A stretch of DNA of 29,224 nucleotides from Hofstenia miamia. Its lineage: Eukaryota > Xenacoelomorpha > Acoela > Hofsteniidae. The notes beneath the pieces are model-generated. The model searched no databases. It was not told the DNA's origin and saw nothing but the letters and a program-made list of their open reading frames with translations. This document shows positions 1 to 10,429 of the stretch, piece by piece; the first letter of the stretch is position 1, and the number at the start of each line of letters is the position of its first letter. The translations under genes were made by a program, and so were the position numbers. The stretch is from contig CABFPE010001040.1 of the NCBI GenBank assembly GCA_900660155.1, positions 1 to 29,224 on the forward strand, given 5' to 3'.

Positions 1-372
1 GAAACATTTAGAAATAAATCTCTCTAGTGCAAGGAAGAAAAATTGCTGTTGAATCACTTCCAATTCCTGAATAAAAGCAAAAAAATTACTAAAACCTATG
101 TAAGAGAAAATCTAGAAAACAATGGTGCAAAAGTCTCTGAAAAAACCATTCGAAAGATATATTCCAAAATTAGCACAAAATAATTTATAATGAATAAAAC
201 TTTGTTATTTTGTATTTGTTTTCCATATACTCCGGAATTTAATATATTTTGTGTTATTTTCGTATATAATGGGAATAATAAATATTTTGTACTAAAATAT
301 GTACAAAATGGGAATATATCGTCCATAAAATACATAATGGGAACAATAAATATTTTTTCGTACAAACTGGGA

Positions 373-375
<3 letters not shown>

Positions 376-431
<56 letters not shown>
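376..431. repeat. (TA)n microsatellite
   Basis: This is an uninterrupted TA dinucleotide tract of about 28 units. The tyrosine/isoleucine-rich reading frame across it is a by-product of the repeat. Sequence to its left (1-375) is AT-rich and holds no gene I can support. Confidence 0.95.
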
Positions 432-434
<3 letters not shown>

Positions 435-1159
435 TGATTACGATGGAAAATGCAAAACGTTGCACTGAGCGGGAATCAACACAGAATTTCTAAGGCGTTT
501 ATAATTTGAATCGCGATTTTTTTACAGAATTTTTCGTTTTTGCCATTACTTCTGCAGTGACAATTGGGTACAAGAATAAGAGAGACATGAATTGGCACCT
601 AAAATCTAAAATTTTCATGTAAAACCATCAGACTAAGATCACAACATCAAAAAATAGGAGAATCATTACTAATCAAAATAAATAACTAAGCATGCTAACA
701 TTGAATATACCTTAATTTAAGTGCATGCAATAATAAATATATATATAGTGTTGTTAAATGAAAACATTTTCATAAATATAAGAATCATAAGTAAAATTAC
801 ATATTAAATTTAAATTAAATANATAAGTATTCAAGTTGAGAAAGAAGTAGCCCTCGCTTTCACTAAAACAAGACAGTTGAAATATATCAAGAAAAAATAC
901 TAAATATTTCAATTAAATGTATTAAAATGGAGCTACTGAAATTGTGCGAGGCTATTTTATCAAAAAATTCGATAACATTAGTAAATATGCTGTCCAACTT
1001 CATATAAAACGACTAAAACTAATAATTTTTTAATATCACATTCACGAATTAACAATTCAAACACAAAAAATAAATCTGAATAACTACTACTAACCAGAGC
1101 TATTAAAACGCTAAAATAAGAGATGTATTAAAGTATGAAAGGAGACAATTACCTCTTGT
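432..1159. other. AT-rich stretch without recognisable gene
   Basis: I see no open frame with a recognisable protein, no RNA gene and no paired terminal repeats here. One undetermined base (n) lies at 822. The sequence is ordinary AT-rich intergenic DNA. Confidence 0.6.
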
Positions 1160-1162
1160 TTA

Positions 1163-1660
1163 GTTAACTATTCCTTAGAATGCTTTAACTATTCCTTAAT
1201 CCTGCGCTCTGTAACAGAATGCTTTAGCCCTTCTGCTGCTGCAACATCTAAAGTAATATTAAATTAAATTCCTTAAAAATTATAAACCCAAAATAGCTTG
1301 AGCTACATGGCATCCACGGAGAGCCTTTTTTCCCTTTTGACCATCCCAGCTATACAACACACCAACATTATCTGTGAAGCAAGTTCTAACCAATCTCAAA
1401 ACAATGTCACTACAATTTACGCTGCCAAATTTCGAAAGGAATAATTTGTAAATGAGAAATAAGCGATATTTAATGAAAATATATAGTACTAGTGGCTGTT
1501 TTAGTGAATCATTGCCTTCCAGACTTTTTTCAAATGTACAGAATTCAGAGTCCGTCTTAAGTGGCAAGAGCAGTGGAATAGAATTGTTCTCAACATGTTT
1601 CCTTGAATCACTCGAAGAAATTTTATACATTATACATTTTGCAATTAATAAGAACAGTAC
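1163..1660 (-). pseudogene. DUF4806-domain protein remnant (C-terminal part)
   Basis: On the minus strand the frame from 1630 to 1280 reads through a segment with LPLKTDSEF, a leucine-rich middle, then DIVLRLVRTCFTDNVGVLY and SWDGQKGKKALRG. This order matches the C-terminal signature of DUF4806, a domain of unknown function found in many invertebrate proteins, often in repeated genes. A GT...AG interval of only 40 bases (1248-1287) splits the tail. Joined across it, the frame continues AILDVAAAEGLKHSVTERRIKE, as the domain's end does, and then meets a TAG where the family usually has tryptophan. The open frame extends upstream to about 1660, exactly where the mariner-like element begins. The N-terminal part is missing or displaced. 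I see a broken gene; whether it was a host gene or part of a mobile element is open. Confidence 0.6.
1248..1287 (-). other. candidate 40-bp intron in the DUF4806 remnant
   Basis: The minus-strand sequence runs from GTTTATAA at 1287 down to a CTTTAG acceptor at 1248. Unspliced, the frame stops within it. Removing it makes a GAT codon from G + AT and continues in frame into a helix-like tail typical of the domain. At 40 bases it would be near the lower limit for animal introns. Confidence 0.45.
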
Positions 1661-1662
1661 TA

Positions 1663-1692
1663 CAGGGTGCCCAGTTAAAATCGATACTTTTT
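1663..1692 (+). repeat. left terminal inverted repeat of the mariner-like element
   Basis: These 30 bases pair with 2437-2466 with two mismatches. The TA at 1661-1662 precedes it directly. Confidence 0.93.
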
Positions 1693-1850
1693 AACATGAT
1701 CGCTAATGTCCTTCACAAGAAGTGAAATGACGTTATCTATTGCGAAATAGGTAACTATTGATTGGTCAGCATATCGTGTGAAGCCTAATCAGTCAATGAA
1801 TAAGGTATTTTGTCACTGCCTTTCATCTACGCTTGCATACACAGATCAGA

Positions 1851-2367
1851 ATGTCTCATCTAACGGACTTTCAGCGAGAAGTTATCGTTATGTTCAAGCG
1901 AGAACATGTGGTTTAGAAAAATGTCGTCAGATATTGCCTGGTTTCTTTAGCAATATCAGCAAAAATCAATTGGACCGTGTATATCGGAATTTGAGAAGTG
2001 GTGATGACATCAACAGGCCAATGAATGGAAGATCGTGGGTGTGGCAGCAAGATGGAACCAAAGCTCACACTGCAAGAACGTCGAGTCAGTGGATCTGAGA
2101 AATGCACCTGACTTCATTACTCCTGATGAAAGGCCATCAAAAAGTCCCGATTTGAACGTGATGGACTATTCTCTATGGGGCGTTCTCCTAGCTGGGTTGG
2201 CTGCAAAGCGAAGAGAAATCGACAGCATGGAGAAATTGAAGGCGACCCTTACGGAAACATGGAACAATATACCTATGGATATTATTCAAAGAGCGACTGC
2301 ATCGTGGATACCACGTCTAAGAGCCTGTATTCACAATGGAGGTGGTCACTTTGAACATTTGCTTTGA
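1851..2367 (+). pseudogene. mariner-like transposase remnant
   Basis: The product would cut and paste the element at TA sites. The likely start is ATG 1851 (MSHLTDFQREVIVMFKREH), which resembles the N-terminal helix-turn-helix region of mariner-type transposases. It hits an in-frame TAG after about 20 codons. A second frame carries the end of the DNA-binding part (DRVYRNLRSGDD) and then jumps to WQQDGTKAHTARTS, the second catalytic Asp region, so the first Asp region is deleted. A further frame change near 2096 leads to SPDLNVMDYSLWG, which holds the third Asp, and on to the C-terminal GGHFEHLL, ending at 2367. Across the frame change the two Asp residues are about 37 apart, which fits DD37D-type (maT-like) elements better than classic DD34D mariners. 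The spacing is approximate because of that frame change. Confidence 0.85.
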
Positions 2368-2436
2368 TCTCTTATGTATTCATTTGCTTAATAAAGTCTA
2401 TACTTCTTATTTCTTACGTTTTGAATATGATTCGTC

Positions 2437-2466
2437 AAAAAGTGTCGATTTTCACTGGGCACCCTG
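2437..2466 (-). repeat. right terminal inverted repeat of the mariner-like element
   Basis: This is the reverse complement of the left end with two mismatches. It is followed by TA at 2467-2468. Confidence 0.93.
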
Positions 2467-2468
2467 TA

Positions 2469-3123
2469 GAAGTTAATTCATGCAATTCATTAACAAGTGG
2501 CTCTAAAAATCATGTACGTTTAATGACTTGCCTTATCCAACATGAAATCCTGCCACCAAAACACAGTTTTGCATAATGTTAGATGCAACTAGAATAGGCC
2601 AGGCTTGCAAATTGCTCGATTTCGATAGAGGTAAGCCATCTATACTAATCTTAATTAGAATGGAGTCACTTTCAAATGATTTAACTTTTTTTAAGCACTC
2701 CAAAATACCTGGCCTAATACCAAAATAAACTAAATTTTCATTTGTTATTGCAGATGATAGATTCCAATGCAAAAGAGTGCGAGTATCCGCAGGTAGTTCA
2801 GGATGACCTGATGCCCTTAAAAGAATGAGCAATTGTTTCAAGGAATGGTGTGTAATATTGCTATTCAATGCCCATTCACGCAAACGATCTAAGAAACTAA
2901 CGTTTGTTTCAGATGGTATTGACGCACTGCTGAATGATTCTGAGGAAGTAGAATCATCATGATATGACAATTCACAAGAACTGTTTCAACTAATGTCCTC
3001 ATTAGCAATAGTGGCAATATTACTACTCGATGCTAAATTGTTCAATATAGCAATGGTGCTATGTCTTACACGACGCTTAGTTTGCTTAAGTTTAACCATA
3101 CGCTTTTTTTGATACCGCGGCAT
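2469..3123 (-). pseudogene. transposase-like protein with IDGLPL motif, truncated
   Basis: The likely start is the ATG at 3123-3121, giving a basic N-terminus (MPRYQKKRMVKLKQTKRRVR). An in-frame TGA at 2988-2986 interrupts it. The frame then reads LDRLREWALNSNITHHSL, HPELPADTRTLLHW, YFGIRPGILECL, ISIDGLPLSKSSN, LQAWPIL and VLVAGFHVG to a stop at 2533. This motif order is that of a large invertebrate repeat-associated protein family usually annotated as transposase-like. Past the stop, another frame gives GKSLNVHD and then, after one more shift, FLEPLVNELHELT, which again fits the family, up to the mariner insertion at 2468. It is therefore 3'-truncated by or near the mariner, with at least one stop and two frame changes. 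It could be the first gene of a two-gene element whose second gene is the DUF4806 remnant; that link is inference. Confidence 0.65.
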
Positions 3124-4138
3124 TCTAAAAAGACATTGAGTAATTTTGAGCATTAATAAAAATAAATTTTATAGCCTATCAAAATACATATGATCCTTCA
3201 ATAAAAACACGATTTTTTTGAAATTGTAAGTGGTGTAAACTCCAAAAAATATTCGTCTACATTAAATGAACTTCGTGAATCTGACAAGTACATCTTCTCT
3301 ATTTTTAATTAGCCCACTAATATCTGAATCAGAAATAACAATTTATAGTAATTCACAAATGATCCTATGAATGGATATTTACACACTCCACATGAAATGT
3401 AGTACAATTTAAAAATTTAAACATTAGATACCCAACTTCAAAGATTACTTAAATCGTGATAATTTAATTAAATTAGTTCATAGTCTCTGAAAATTATACT
3501 TTCAGTTTCAGGTACAGAAATTTAAGTTAAGAGATGTATAACTTCGATTTTTTAAATGCAAAGATCGAAGCTTCTCGTCGAAAAAGGTAATTTGAAAAAA
3601 CGAAATAAATGTTGACGCTAAGCTTTAAACTAAAAATTTATATTAAATTTATTCTTTATATCTGTAAATGTAGATAACAATTTAATTTTCTTCAAATATA
3701 TATATATTACATCTTAAATTCTAGCCTAGAGTATCACGCTTAATATCTTGTCCTATTCTTGCATTACTAAAATATTTGTATTACAAATGTATATTTTAGA
3801 AAATTTTCGATCAAAAACCATTGAAATTAATGTTTAATGTAATTAATAATGTTAAGCAAAATTAACAATTACAAAATTATTCAATATTTTTCTCTGTTAC
3901 TCTGACAACCAAAAGATAATGGCATTTACGTGTACGAACAGTTAGTACAGTGAATGAAAAGAAGAGCTTACTACAGTCGTTGAATTTATTCAATGAATTT
4001 CTAAAAATAAATACAACAAAATGCATTTGGTTAAAAGAAATACAAAAATTCATGTTTTCGCTAAGCTATGTGAATAGAACGTTGATTAAGCGCATTTAGG
4101 GAGCCTTGATGATAATAGGATGCACATATCGCAAATTC
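3124..4138. other. AT-rich stretch without recognisable gene
   Basis: I looked for inverted repeats matching the region left of 1160, which could mark the ends of an older element around the two gene remnants, and saw none by eye. No coding frame of recognisable family is present. Confidence 0.5.
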
Positions 4139-5045
4139 AATAAACAAAAATTTTCAAAATTTTGGTAAATTCAATGTCAAATTCGAACGAAATAGAACAA
4201 TTATCAAAATAACTGATGCCAGAAAGCAATAGCTTAATTTCCCATAATGAACTTAGAATTGTAGTAAGTAAGCTAAATAATAACAAATCTTGTGGATCTA
4301 GTAGCCTACTGCATTTAATAATTAGAAAACCTTTTTTCATTGTTCGTGAGTACCAAAAATGTAAAAATTTAATTAATGTATTATCAATAATTACTTTTCT
4401 ACTATTTTAAAACAATATGATCTTTCACTGTTATCTAAAAAAGAGCTACGGACCAATTAGCATAACACAGCACTTTTGCAAAATTTTTGAAAAACTTCTA
4501 GCTGCAAAAATGTTCAAGCACTGTATATTTGATCAAATGGTCGATTAGGATTTAGACATAAATTCAGTGATTTTATCAATCACCCTAAAGATTAAGCTAA
4601 ATTTAAATCAAAATCGGCTGACAAACATGATTTGATATTTTAAAAGAAAAATCAAGGCCACAAGGTTTTAGTTTCTAATTAAAAGAAAGCTTGAAATTCA
4701 GTGCAATAAATTTCACTATGAGTTTTTTAAGCAATCCTAAAAAATTGTGCAAGCAAAAATTGTGATGTCTCATTGGTGCAAACTCCGTTCACAGTACTGG
4801 GTGTACTACAAGGAACGGTATTACAATCCATTCTATTTGAATTATGCATAATTAAATGACATACTAAAATGCTTGACCTAAGGAACTATTTACCAATAAG
4901 CAGATGATACTTGTATATTACAAACAATTAGGATATTGAAAAACTCGTAATATATTTCTTCATCTAAATAACAAAGAAATTTTTACTGAAAATAAAATAA
5001 AAAATAAATATAAATGTCTGTGAAAACGGAATTACTGAAAGTACA
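4139..5045 (+). mobile_element. LINE reverse transcriptase relic
   Basis: Plus-strand frames carry the successive blocks of a non-LTR reverse transcriptase in the right order. Near 4240 is ISHNELRIVVSKLNNNKSCG, the block before the first catalytic motif. Near 4441 is SYGPISITQHFCKIFEKLL. Near 4790 is VLGVLQGTVLQSILFELCI, matching the 'GVPQGSVLGPLLF' block. Near 4904 is ADDTCIL, the core of the YADD catalytic box, with its Tyr codon lost. Many stops and shifts separate the blocks, so the copy is old and dead. The motifs suit the Jockey/CR1/L2 side of LINEs, but I cannot name the clade. No 5' end, endonuclease or tail is visible. Confidence 0.8.
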
Positions 5046-5513
5046 TGTGTAAATTATCATGCAGAACTAATATAATATACTATAATATATAATTAGATAA
5101 AAAGATACCTCTGAAATCATTATATGTTTGTACATATACGAAAATTCATTCATTAGTCTTTAGTCAGCATAACTACTGTTGCTTTCTTTTTCAAAATCTC
5201 ACATTCATCACTAGCAAAGATTTTTAACTGGGGACTAAGAACGCATAATAATATGGAAAAGTATGCGTCCATAACGGAATTAATATCATTGCATAATGTC
5301 TTTGCCCGAGTTGGTTCAATTATAGTATCAATTTCTATGTATAATTCCCAAATTTATTCATGAATTATGTTCGTTAAATTTTGTAAACTATTGCATTAAA
5401 ATAAATAAAAAGAATAATACACTGGTTAGCATCAATATTTTGAGAATAGTTTGGAAACATTTGGTTCTCTATTAATTGAATTTTGCCTGAAATTTTCATG
5501 TAATAGCCACTTG

Positions 5514-5515
<2 letters not shown>

Positions 5516-5564
<49 letters not shown>
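5516..5564. repeat. (TA)n microsatellite
   Basis: This is a pure TA tract of about 24 units. It lies about 160 bases beyond the 3' end of the receptor gene. The rest of 5046-5723 holds nothing I can recognise. Confidence 0.95.
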
Positions 5565-5567
<3 letters not shown>

Positions 5568-5723
5568 AATTGATATTATTGATATTACTAAGAATTGCTT
5601 CAAAAGTAAAAATTAATGAATCAAATTTAATAGCCGAGTCTAATTTCTAGAAAATATTCAAATAGTTCTGCATAAATCTCTATGCATACCAACGATTTAA
5701 GAAGTAATACCTACAATATTGAT

Positions 5724-6680
5724 TCAATCCATTTTAATACACATTTTCAAAGAATCTCTAAATTTCTTATTGGTAATCCAATAAATGTATATGTTTATTA
5801 CGGAATTAAAATTTCTCAACATTTGTAGAATATTTAAAAGTATATAGTAATAAGGTTTTCGCCAAAGATTTAGTTTCTCTTCTTCGGTGTGCATTAAATG
5901 ATTCACTTGAAAAATGTAAAATGGTAAATACAGGCCCACTAATGTCATACAACAAACCACAAGCGTAATAGTTGCACGCAAATCAGCTTTAAAAGAGTTT
6001 TTATTGAACTTCTTTCTTGCATTATTAGCTTTTTGAATTAAGCGAATCACAATCGCAATATTCCCAGCAGTGATGAATAAAAGAGGCAAAGTGTAGCCAA
6101 AAACCAAAACCAAAATATAAGAGTTAGTGCTTGAGCGATAACATCTAATGCCTGTGTAAAGGCTCCCCTTCCATATCACTGTACTTGGAAAGTAATCGTA
6201 GACGTCGAAGTGAACAGCAGCATGAATAGATGAATTTATAAATACCATAATACAGAAAAACTGTGCCCAAAACGTACCATCTAATTTTCTTGATAAAACA
6301 ATGCTGCATACATTGATAACTCTATCCATAGTGATAAGAACAATCATATAAGTGGAATGAAAAAATGTGAATCTTGTTACAGAACTCCAAACTGAGCATG
6401 CGTATAGAAATTTATTAAGTAAGTATTCTTCGGGGAACATGAAAAATACACAATTAATAATAGCAAATCCACAGCAATTAAGAAGATCTGCAAACGCAAG
6501 TTGAACTAAATAAATCTTTGTTGACATTTTCTTTACAAATGGATGTTTTTTACAAATGTATAAAACGATTGCATTGTTGGGAATTCCAATAAATGCTATT
6601 AATAGGATTTGGCAGAAGATTAAATAGTCTTGATAATAACCACTGGGCTTTCCATATGTTACATTGTACATCGTATTCAT
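5724..6680 (-). CDS. intronless seven-transmembrane (class A-like) G-protein-coupled receptor
   Basis: A single open frame of 318 residues with seven hydrophobic segments at about 18-42, 54-78, 92-120, 138-158, 187-215, 237-258 and 276-301. Rhodopsin-family marks are visible. They are an N-glycosylation site (N6-V-T), PNNAIVLY in helix 1, LAFADL in helix 2 (Asp65), Cys95 before helix 3 with a partner Cys180 in the second outer loop, and MDRV (119-121) in place of DRY. Helix 6 has LYLPF where CWxP is usual. Helix 7 reads NSVINIYIY, so the proline of NPxxY is replaced by Ile297. A short basic tail (NKKFRDSLK) follows. It should act at the plasma membrane and sense an unknown ligand; I cannot assign the ligand. 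The start chosen is the first Met, followed directly by the short outer segment. The same family recurs twice in the next 4 kb on the same strand. Confidence 0.9.
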   Translation of the reverse strand: MNTMYNVTYGKPSGYYQDYLIFCQILLIAFIGIPNNAIVLYICKKHPFVKKMSTKIYLVQLAFADLLNCCGFAIINCVFFMFPEEYLLNKFLYACSVWSSVTRFTFFHSTYMIVLITMDRVINVCSIVLSRKLDGTFWAQFFCIMVFINSSIHAAVHFDVYDYFPSTVIWKGSLYTGIRCYRSSTNSYILVLVFGYTLPLLFITAGNIAIVIRLIQKANNARKKFNKNSFKADLRATITLVVCCMTLVGLYLPFYIFQVNHLMHTEEEKLNLWRKPYYYILLNILQMLRNFNSVINIYIYWITNKKFRDSLKMCIKMD

Positions 6681-8194
6681 TAAGTTTCTAAATATTCATT
6701 ATTAATTAATAAATATTATTTAATGAGTAATTTTATAAAAAATCAATATTCAATTTGTATTAGTTTTATCATTTTGATTTATACCACCAGAATGTATAAT
6801 AGTCTCGATTTATTGTTAGATGTTTAGGTCCTCTCATGTGCGTTACTATAGAGTTTCACTAAAATACGCATGGAAGGAAAACCAACTTAAACTTTCGAGC
6901 CTTTGCAAATTTCATGCTAAGGCTTGAAAAAAAATCTTAAGTGATTTTAAAATTCAAAAACATTTGTGCTGTATCACTAAAGTATAAATTTTGAAAAATT
7001 TCATGGAAAATATCAAAATTTTACGAGATATTTCAGTTACAAATTAATTTGTTTGATATACCTCGCGATGTGGTATTTGCAGTGAAAATGGATCATCACT
7101 ATTGAAAACAAAACGAAACAAATTACTTGTAACACTGATATAGCTTAAAGATGCAACATAAAATTTTTTATAATTTTAGGCGCACTGAAAATGTGATCTT
7201 AGAATTAAACTGGAATTTGCAAGAAATTCTAAGAATCTTAGAGTTTAACTTGGCGTCACTTCCATTGATAATGCTCTCACTTCGTATAATATTCATATTA
7301 TATTTGCACATGATTGCAAACAAATTATATTTAATAACCGCTTAGCTGTTAATTTAACATTACATATATCAGTTGCAAGAAAGTATATTGAATTACAATA
7401 AGGTGATTTGCTAGGATAAACCTTATGCATTCCAAATGTATTATTAAGGTTAGGAAGCAATTGTTCAAAGATGTGTCCTGGTTGTGTCATATGTGATAAC
7501 CTAGCATATTATGCAATATCTACAAAACTTATAATATAAAATTCATAATTAATTATATTGATTTTCTGCAATTCACACACAGCTACATATATTTTTTTAA
7601 TTAGTGAGCTAAAAGTATATTTTTACTTTAATATCAAGGTTGAAAGTAAAATAAAATTTGAAATGTGTAACTACACTCATATTTCAACATTGAATAACAA
7701 ATATATCTACATGAGAGCAATTCAATTACCATGCAGACTATGTTAAATTAAAATCATTTTTGTTATGCTCATTAGCAAATTTTTTTTTAAATCTAGCATT
7801 CGTATTATAAAAAACGAATTTTTTGCAAAAAAATTTTAAATTTTTAAATTATTTTCTGAAATAACAATAAATAATGTGCTGTATGAAATTTGACTCAAGT
7901 AGTGAAATTCAACCATGAAAGGCAAGAAAAAAAATGTACCACCACCTCAAACAAAAGACATATTTTCTGGTAGATCTACCTTTATTTGTTTTCATTAATA
8001 ATTTCTATATCTTTCTAATATTTGAGAAGTACCATATTTGAAGATAAATCATAATACCGGTGTAATATTGCACTTTCTTTTATTAGTACAGTTAATTAGA
8101 ATGCAAACATTTGAAAGTTAAGGCAGCTTGAACTGGTTTGATTAAGTGGCCCCAGAATTTACATTAGAATTTATGGAATTCTTCATTAATTGTA
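6231..8194. repeat. tandem duplication, unit 1
   Basis: The segment from 6231, inside the receptor gene, through its 5' flank to about 8194 is repeated head-to-tail at 8197-10229. The coding part is nearly identical. The non-coding part shows small indels and substitutions, for example near 7050 compared with 9030. No gene other than the receptor's 5' part lies in the unit. The short frames at 7151-7746 are not conserved as open frames in unit 2. Confidence 0.92.
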
Positions 8195-8646
8195 TTTGAA
8201 TTTATAAATACCATAATACAGAAAAACTGTGCCCAAAACGTACTATCTAATTTTCTTGCTAAAACAATGCTGCATACATTGATAACTCTATCCATGGTGA
8301 TAAGAACTATCATATAAGTGGAATGAAAAAATGTAAATCTTGTTACAGAACTCCAAACTGAGCATGCGTATAGAAATTTATTAAGTAAGTATTCTTCGGG
8401 GAACATGAAAAATACACAATTAATAATAGCAAATCCACAGCAATTAAGAAGATCTGCAAACGCAAGTTGAACTAAATAAATCTTTGTTGATATTTTCTTT
8501 ACAAATGGATGTTTTTTACAAATGTATAAAACGATTGCATTGTTGGGAATTCCAATAAATGCTATTAACAGGATTTGGGAGAAGATTAAATAGTCTTGAT
8601 AGTAACCACTAGGCTTTCCATATGTCACATTGTACGTCGTATTCAT
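8164..8646 (-). pseudogene. truncated chimeric copy of the receptor gene
   Basis: The first 150 or so residues match the intact receptor except for a handful of substitutions: Met4 to Thr, Cys23 to Ser, Met52 to Ile, Ser130 to Ala and Gly135 to Ser. The frame then crosses the duplication junction and ends in ten unrelated residues (NTINEEFHKF) and a stop. Helices 1-3 and most of 4 would be made, but not 5-7, so it cannot be a normal receptor. Its 5' flank was duplicated too, so it may still be transcribed. Truncated receptors sometimes affect trafficking of full-length partners; whether that happens here is unknown. The frame has stayed open, which fits a recent origin. Confidence 0.9.
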
Positions 8647-10229
8647 TAAGTTTCTAAATATTCATTATTAATGAACAATAAATATTATTTAATGAGTAAA
8701 TTTATAAAACATCAATATTCAATTTGTATTAGTTTATCATTTTGATTTATACCACCAGAATGTATAATAGTCTCGATTTATTGTTAGATGTTTAGGTCCT
8801 CTCATGTGCGTTTCTACAGTTTCACTAAAAAACACATGGAAGTAAAACCAACTTAAGCTTTCGAGCCCTTGCGAATTTCATGCTAAGGCTTGAAAACAAA
8901 TCTTAAGTGGTTTTAAAATTCAAAAACATTTGTGTTGTATCACTAAAGTATAAATTTTGAAAAATGTCATGGAAAATATCAAAATTTTACGAGATATTTC
9001 AGTTACAATTTAATTTGTTTGACATACTGAGAACCGATTTTTTCATTTTAGTTACCTCGCAATGTGGTATTTGCAGTGAAATCGATCTTCATTATTGAAA
9101 ACAAAACGAAACAATTTACTTGTACAACTGATATAGCGTAAAGATGCAACCCTAAATTTTTTTTCTAATCTTAGTGACACTTAAAATTTGATTTTAGAAT
9201 TAAACTGGAATTTGTAAGAAATTGTAAGAACCGTAGAGTTTAACTTGGCGTCACTTCCATTGGTAATGCTCTCATTTCGCATAATATTCATATTAAATTT
9301 GCACATGATTACAAACATTATATTTTATACCCGCTTAGTTTTTAATTTAATATTACATATATCAGATGCCAGAAAGTATATTGAATTACAATAAGGTGAT
9401 TTGCTAGGATACGCATTCCAAAGCTTTTTCCAGTGTGAGTACATATTTTCTACTTCCGTGTCAATGAACAGGCAATTCCAAATTTCTGGTGTGTCCTTAA
9501 ATTCACGCTGGGTACTTTTGGCTTAAAATTTTTCATGTCTGATTACCTAGTATAGTTATGCAATATCTACAAAACTTATAATAAAAAATTCATAATTAAT
9601 TATATTGATTATTTGCATTCACACACAGCTACATATATTTTTTAAATATTTAGCTAAAAGTATATTCTTACCGTAAAATCAGCAATGAAATTAAAATAAA
9701 ATTTCATATTTCAAAATTGAATTACAAATATATCTACATGAGAAAAATTCAATAAACATGCAGATTATGTTAAATTAAAATACATTTTTTAAGGTCATAC
9801 GCAAAGAATTTCTAAATTAGCATTCGTAATGTATAAAAAACGAATTTTTGCAAAAAAAATTTAAATTTTTAAATTCTTTGCTAAAATAACAATAAATAAT
9901 ATGCAATATGAAATTTGATTCAAACTGTGAAATTCAACCATGGAAGGCAAGAAAACAAATGTACCACAACATCAAACAAAAGACATATTTTCTGGGAGAT
10001 CAACCTTTATCTGTTTTCATTAATAATTTTCTGAGCTCTATGTCTTTCCAATATTTGAGAAGTGCCATATTTGAAGATAAATCTTAATACCGGTGTAATA
10101 TTGCACTTTATTTTATTAGTACAGTTAATTAGAATGCAAACATTTGAAAGTTAAGGCAGCTTGAACTGGTTCGATTAGAGTGGCCCCAGAATTTACATTT
10201 GCATTTATTGAATTCTTCATTAATTGTAT
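8197..10229. repeat. tandem duplication, unit 2
   Basis: This is the second copy of the 2-kb unit. It begins with TGAATTTATAAATACC as at 6231 and ends in CATTAATTGTAT as at 8194. The junction near 8195 has at most one or two bases of microhomology. It includes a short insertion near 9027-9050 relative to unit 1. Outside 8197-8646 it holds no gene. Confidence 0.92.
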
Positions 10230-10429
10230 GCAGCAATTATTCAAAATGGGCACTGAAAACTATTCAGTATTTTGGTGAAAATAATGAAGAGAAACTTAGC
10301 AATAGTAGACGAACTGCAATTAAGTAAACCAGAAGCATTTTATAAGAACTACAATTTGAAAAACAACATCTAGTTCCAAACATACGCTGGCCATTTCTTC
10401 TGAAAGAAATCGTATCCAGGGAATTATTT

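Larger units (their letters stand above)
1663..2466 (+). mobile_element. mariner-like DNA transposon, internally deleted
   Basis: The ends are 30-base inverted repeats (1663-1692 and 2437-2466) that start CAGGGTGCCC and differ at two positions. TA dinucleotides flank both ends (1661-1662, 2467-2468), which is the hallmark target duplication of the IS630/Tc1/mariner superfamily. At 804 bp the element is shorter than the usual 1.2-1.4 kb. The interior carries a decayed transposase on the plus strand. It sits between two minus-strand gene remnants, so it is younger than at least one of them. Confidence 0.92.

Noticed and set aside
28-183. A 52-codon plus-strand open stretch, lysine-rich, ending KTIRKIYSKISTK.
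   Set aside because: It has a helix-turn-helix flavour, but there is no upstream part in the window and no recognisable motif. It is too short and AT-driven to support.
1452-1694. A plus-strand open frame across the left edge of the mariner-like element.
   Set aside because: It is the reverse shadow of the DUF4806 frame and runs into the inverted repeat.
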